Below are positions 6,025-7,746 of a DNA stretch of 7,746 bases, one piece after another. The DNA lies in the NCBI GenBank assembly GCA_021811505.1, contig JAJZOM010000005.1:1-7746 (forward strand). Reading direction: 5' to 3'. The stretch's first letter is position 1; every line of letters starts with the position of its first letter. Position numbers and translations under genes: made by a program. The notes below the pieces were generated by a model. It ran no database searches. It saw nothing but the letters and a program-made list of their open reading frames with translations, and was not told the DNA's origin. The DNA comes from Thermoplasmata archaeon (GTDB lineage Archaea; Thermoplasmatota; Thermoplasmata; Thermoplasmatales; Thermoplasmataceae).

Positions 6025-6897
6025 AAGTATACGAAGGCTACGCTAATAGAGAATCCAAAGTCGGGGAAGGATCTGCGAAATCCAGTCAGTGAGGAGATTA
6101 AAGCTTCGCTCAAAGATGTTGAAATAGTTCATGTCAGGACTGAGTATGCGGGTCACGCATCGACCCTGGCTGCTGAATATATCCAGATGTCAGATGCACT
6201 GTTTGTGTCCGGTGGCGATGGTACGCTTAATGACACAATTCAATTAATTCACTCCGCTAAGAAAATACCGATTCTTGTGATACCATCAGGCACAGGTGCA
6301 GATTTTGCAAGATCGCTTGGGATTTTTAGTCCAGAAGATTCTATTAGGGCATTTCGGGCAGGTAAGATCATAACCGTCGACTCTGCCCTTACACAATTCG
6401 ATGGTAAGCAGAGACTGTTTGTAAACATTGCAGAAATAGGATTCGGTGCATCTGTCATGGAGAGGGTAAATAAATCTCCAAAGGGCAGAAATGTTTTCAT
6501 GCGATCAATAATGCGAGAGTTGTTTGGGTTGAAATCGTATGAAGTTGAAATTTCGTGCGATGATGTCACAAGGAAATTCTCAACATCGGAGATTGTGATT
6601 GCCAATGCACAGTACTTCGGCAAGGGTATGCATGCGTCTCCTGATTCAATCATGGATGATGGTCTTCTGGATATTCATCTGATAAAGAAGATAGGAAAGA
6701 TTTCCCTGTTCATGAGTCTTGGTTCATTAAGGTCTGGAAACTATATCAGGAAAAAGGTTGTGGAAAATTTTTCCTGCAGGAGAATATCAATAACTGGAGA
6801 AAAGGCACCAGTTGAAATGGATGGAGAGGTCGTGGGATTCACTCCGATTCGTATCGAGGTTATCCCCAAATCTCTTTCATTTTATACGAACCTGTGA
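6025..6897 (+). CDS. Diacylglycerol kinase family lipid kinase (DagK/YegS-like), start disrupted
   Basis: The open frame spans 290 codons. Family motifs in order: NPKSG (6052-6066), nucleotide-binding GGDGT (6211-6225), PSGTGADFAR (6283-6312), the DDGLLDIHLI segment (from 6655) and EMDGE (6814-6828). This is the full DAGK catalytic fold plus the beta-rich C-terminal domain, and total length is normal. Members phosphorylate a lipid hydroxyl (diacylglycerol, sphingoid or related) using a nucleoside triphosphate at the membrane. Start problem: no ATG, GTG or TTG exists in frame between the stop at 6022-6024 and the ATG at 6187, yet starting at 6187 would delete NPKSG and the first strand. Candidate starts ATG 6015 and TTG 6021 lie one frame away; removing one base near 6030-6036 would join them as M-K-V-Y-K-A-T-L-I-E-N-P. 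The break is a natural frameshift, a sequence error or unusual initiation. It probably shares an operon with the AGPS-like gene. The lipid substrate is unknown. Confidence 0.8.
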   Translation, partial: KYTKATLIENPKSGKDLRNPVSEEIKASLKDVEIVHVRTEYAGHASTLAAEYIQMSDALFVSGGDGTLNDTIQLIHSAKKIPILVIPSGTGADFARSLGIFSPEDSIRAFRAGKIITVDSALTQFDGKQRLFVNIAEIGFGASVMERVNKSPKGRNVFMRSIMRELFGLKSYEVEISCDDVTRKFSTSEIVIANAQYFGKGMHASPDSIMDDGLLDIHLIKKIGKISLFMSLGSLRSGNYIRKKVVENFSCRRISITGEKAPVEMDGEVVGFTPIRIEVIPKSLSFYTNL

Positions 6898-6901
6898 TCC
6901 T

Positions 6902-7746
6902 TCAGTCAGGAAACAGAAGTCCGTATGCCACATCATCAAGATCGTTTTTCCCCTGACTTATGAATGTGTGCCTCGTTTCAGTCATTTCCAGGATCCCTTC
7001 AAGTCCCAGCTCCCTTCCAATACCGCTGTTCTTGAACCCTCCTCTCGGTGCTGCTGCTGAGAGCAGGTGATATTCATTTATCCACACAGTACCCGAAAGT
7101 ATCGAAGATGCCACTCTTCTGGCTTTGGTAATATCATCTGTCCAGACACCAGCTGCAAGTCCATAATTGGTTCTATTGGCGATCTCGATTGCCTCGGATT
7201 CGGTACTGAATTCCATCACAGTAAGGACAGGACCAAATATCTCTTCGTTGGCAATTTCCATATCGTGACCGATACCAGTAAGTAAGGTGGGGGGATAGTA
7301 GATCCCATGTTCTGGAACCTTTCCAGAGATCTCGTTTCGATAGAACACCTTCGCACCCTGACCAATGCCCATGTCAACCATTCTGATTATTTTCTCCTGC
7401 TGTGAAGCGTTTGTAATCGCACTGATATCTGTCTCCATTTCAGTGGGATTACCTGCACGCATTCTCTGCATCAATTCCTTGAGTTTGATCATGAACCTGT
7501 CCCTGATCGATGACTGAAGAATCAGTCTGCTTCCGGACTCACAGAGCTGACCAGAGTTAAGATAAATTCCAAACAACACGCCTTTTGCCGCATGATCCAG
7601 ATCAGCATCTTCAAACACTATATTTGGAGATTTACCACCAAGTTCAAGAGTGAACTTTTTTATTGTTGGTGAAGCACTGGCCATAAGCTTTGATCCTGTG
7701 GGAGATGATCCGGTAAAACTTACAAAACGTATCTTAGGATTCTTAA
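6902..7746 (-). CDS. NAD(P)-dependent aldehyde dehydrogenase, C-terminal part (5'-truncated by window edge)
   Basis: The frame stays open to the window edge, so about 280 C-terminal residues are present and roughly the first 200 of a typical ~490-aa ALDH are missing; the Met at 7684 is internal. The visible part begins inside the cofactor domain with VSFTGSSPTGSKLM. The general base Glu lies in LELGGKSP (codon 7645-7643) and the catalytic Cys in NSGQLCESGSR (codon 7543-7541). NEEIFGPVL and GGFKNSGIGRELG follow, so all expected catalytic elements for this portion are intact. The enzyme oxidises an aldehyde to the acid with NAD(P). The substrate cannot be assigned: glyceraldehyde (as in the non-phosphorylative Entner-Doudoroff pathway of Thermoplasmatales) or an aliphatic aldehyde are both possible. 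It converges on the lipid kinase with only 4 bp between the stops. Confidence 0.92.
   Translation of the reverse strand, partial: KNPKIRFVSFTGSSPTGSKLMASASPTIKKFTLELGGKSPNIVFEDADLDHAAKGVLFGIYLNSGQLCESGSRLILQSSIRDRFMIKLKELMQRMRAGNPTEMETDISAITNASQQEKIIRMVDMGIGQGAKVFYRNEISGKVPEHGIYYPPTLLTGIGHDMEIANEEIFGPVLTVMEFSTESEAIEIANRTNYGLAAGVWTDDITKARRVASSILSGTVWINEYHLLSAAAPRGGFKNSGIGRELGLEGILEMTETRHTFISQGKNDLDDVAYGLLFPD

Noticed and set aside
6187..6897. Taking ATG 6187 as the true start of the lipid kinase
   Set aside because: It would drop the in-frame NPKSG motif and first strand at 6037-6066, which are conserved in the family; the frame is clearly coding upstream of 6187.
1..7746. CRISPR arrays, tRNA or rRNA genes, insertion sequences and attachment sites
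   Set aside because: No regularly spaced repeats, cloverleaf-like segments, transposase motifs or terminal inverted repeats were seen by reading both strands; nearly all DNA is accounted for by protein genes.

Overview
The window looks like an archaeal chromosome segment, most likely from an acidophilic or thermophilic euryarchaeon of the Thermoplasmatales type (Thermoplasma, Ferroplasma and Cuniculiplasma relatives). This is an inference. It rests on AT-leaning DNA, heavy use of AGA/AGG (Arg) and ATA (Ile) codons, archaeal-style TATA elements about 26-27 nt ahead of start codons (suggesting leaderless mRNAs), very short intergenic gaps and no sigma-type promoters. No rRNA, tRNA, CRISPR array, insertion sequence or integrase was found, and no gene-free stretch reaches 300 bases.

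Left part (1-4364), an export neighbourhood. It opens with the C-terminal part of a 14-helix-type MFS drug exporter, overlapped by 8 nt by a MarR-family regulator on the + strand. Convergent to these, on the - strand, is a two-gene ABC-2 exporter: a DrrA-like ATPase followed by an overlapping permease. A 138-bp divergent intergenic region then separates the ATPase from a second, 12-helix MFS antiporter-like gene on the + strand. Both divergent genes appear to start at TTG with a TATA element at the right distance for leaderless transcripts. A 7-bp perfect inverted repeat brackets the TATA element of the ABC operon and is a candidate operator.

Right part (4365-7746), a lipid-type metabolic pair plus a dehydrogenase. 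A complete FAD-dependent protein of the alkyl-DHAP synthase (AGPS) family is followed about 60 nt later by a diacylglycerol-kinase-family lipid kinase. The kinase reading frame carries its conserved N-terminal NPxSG motif but has no usable start codon ahead of it in frame, so the N-terminus is frame-broken, mis-sequenced or unusually initiated. A convergent aldehyde dehydrogenase, cut by the window edge, ends 4 bp from the kinase.

The most interesting element is the AGPS-like/lipid-kinase pair. AGPS is the ether-bond-forming enzyme of bacterial and eukaryotic ether lipids, whereas archaea make ether lipids by an unrelated route, so the role of this pair in an archaeon is unclear. The AGPS-like protein keeps several family active-site residues (the Tyr, the His triplet and the RLMD arginine) but has Gly where the catalytic-site Arg of the YIRD/YLRD motif normally sits, and its FAD-binding GSEG loop is altered. 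It may therefore run a different reaction.
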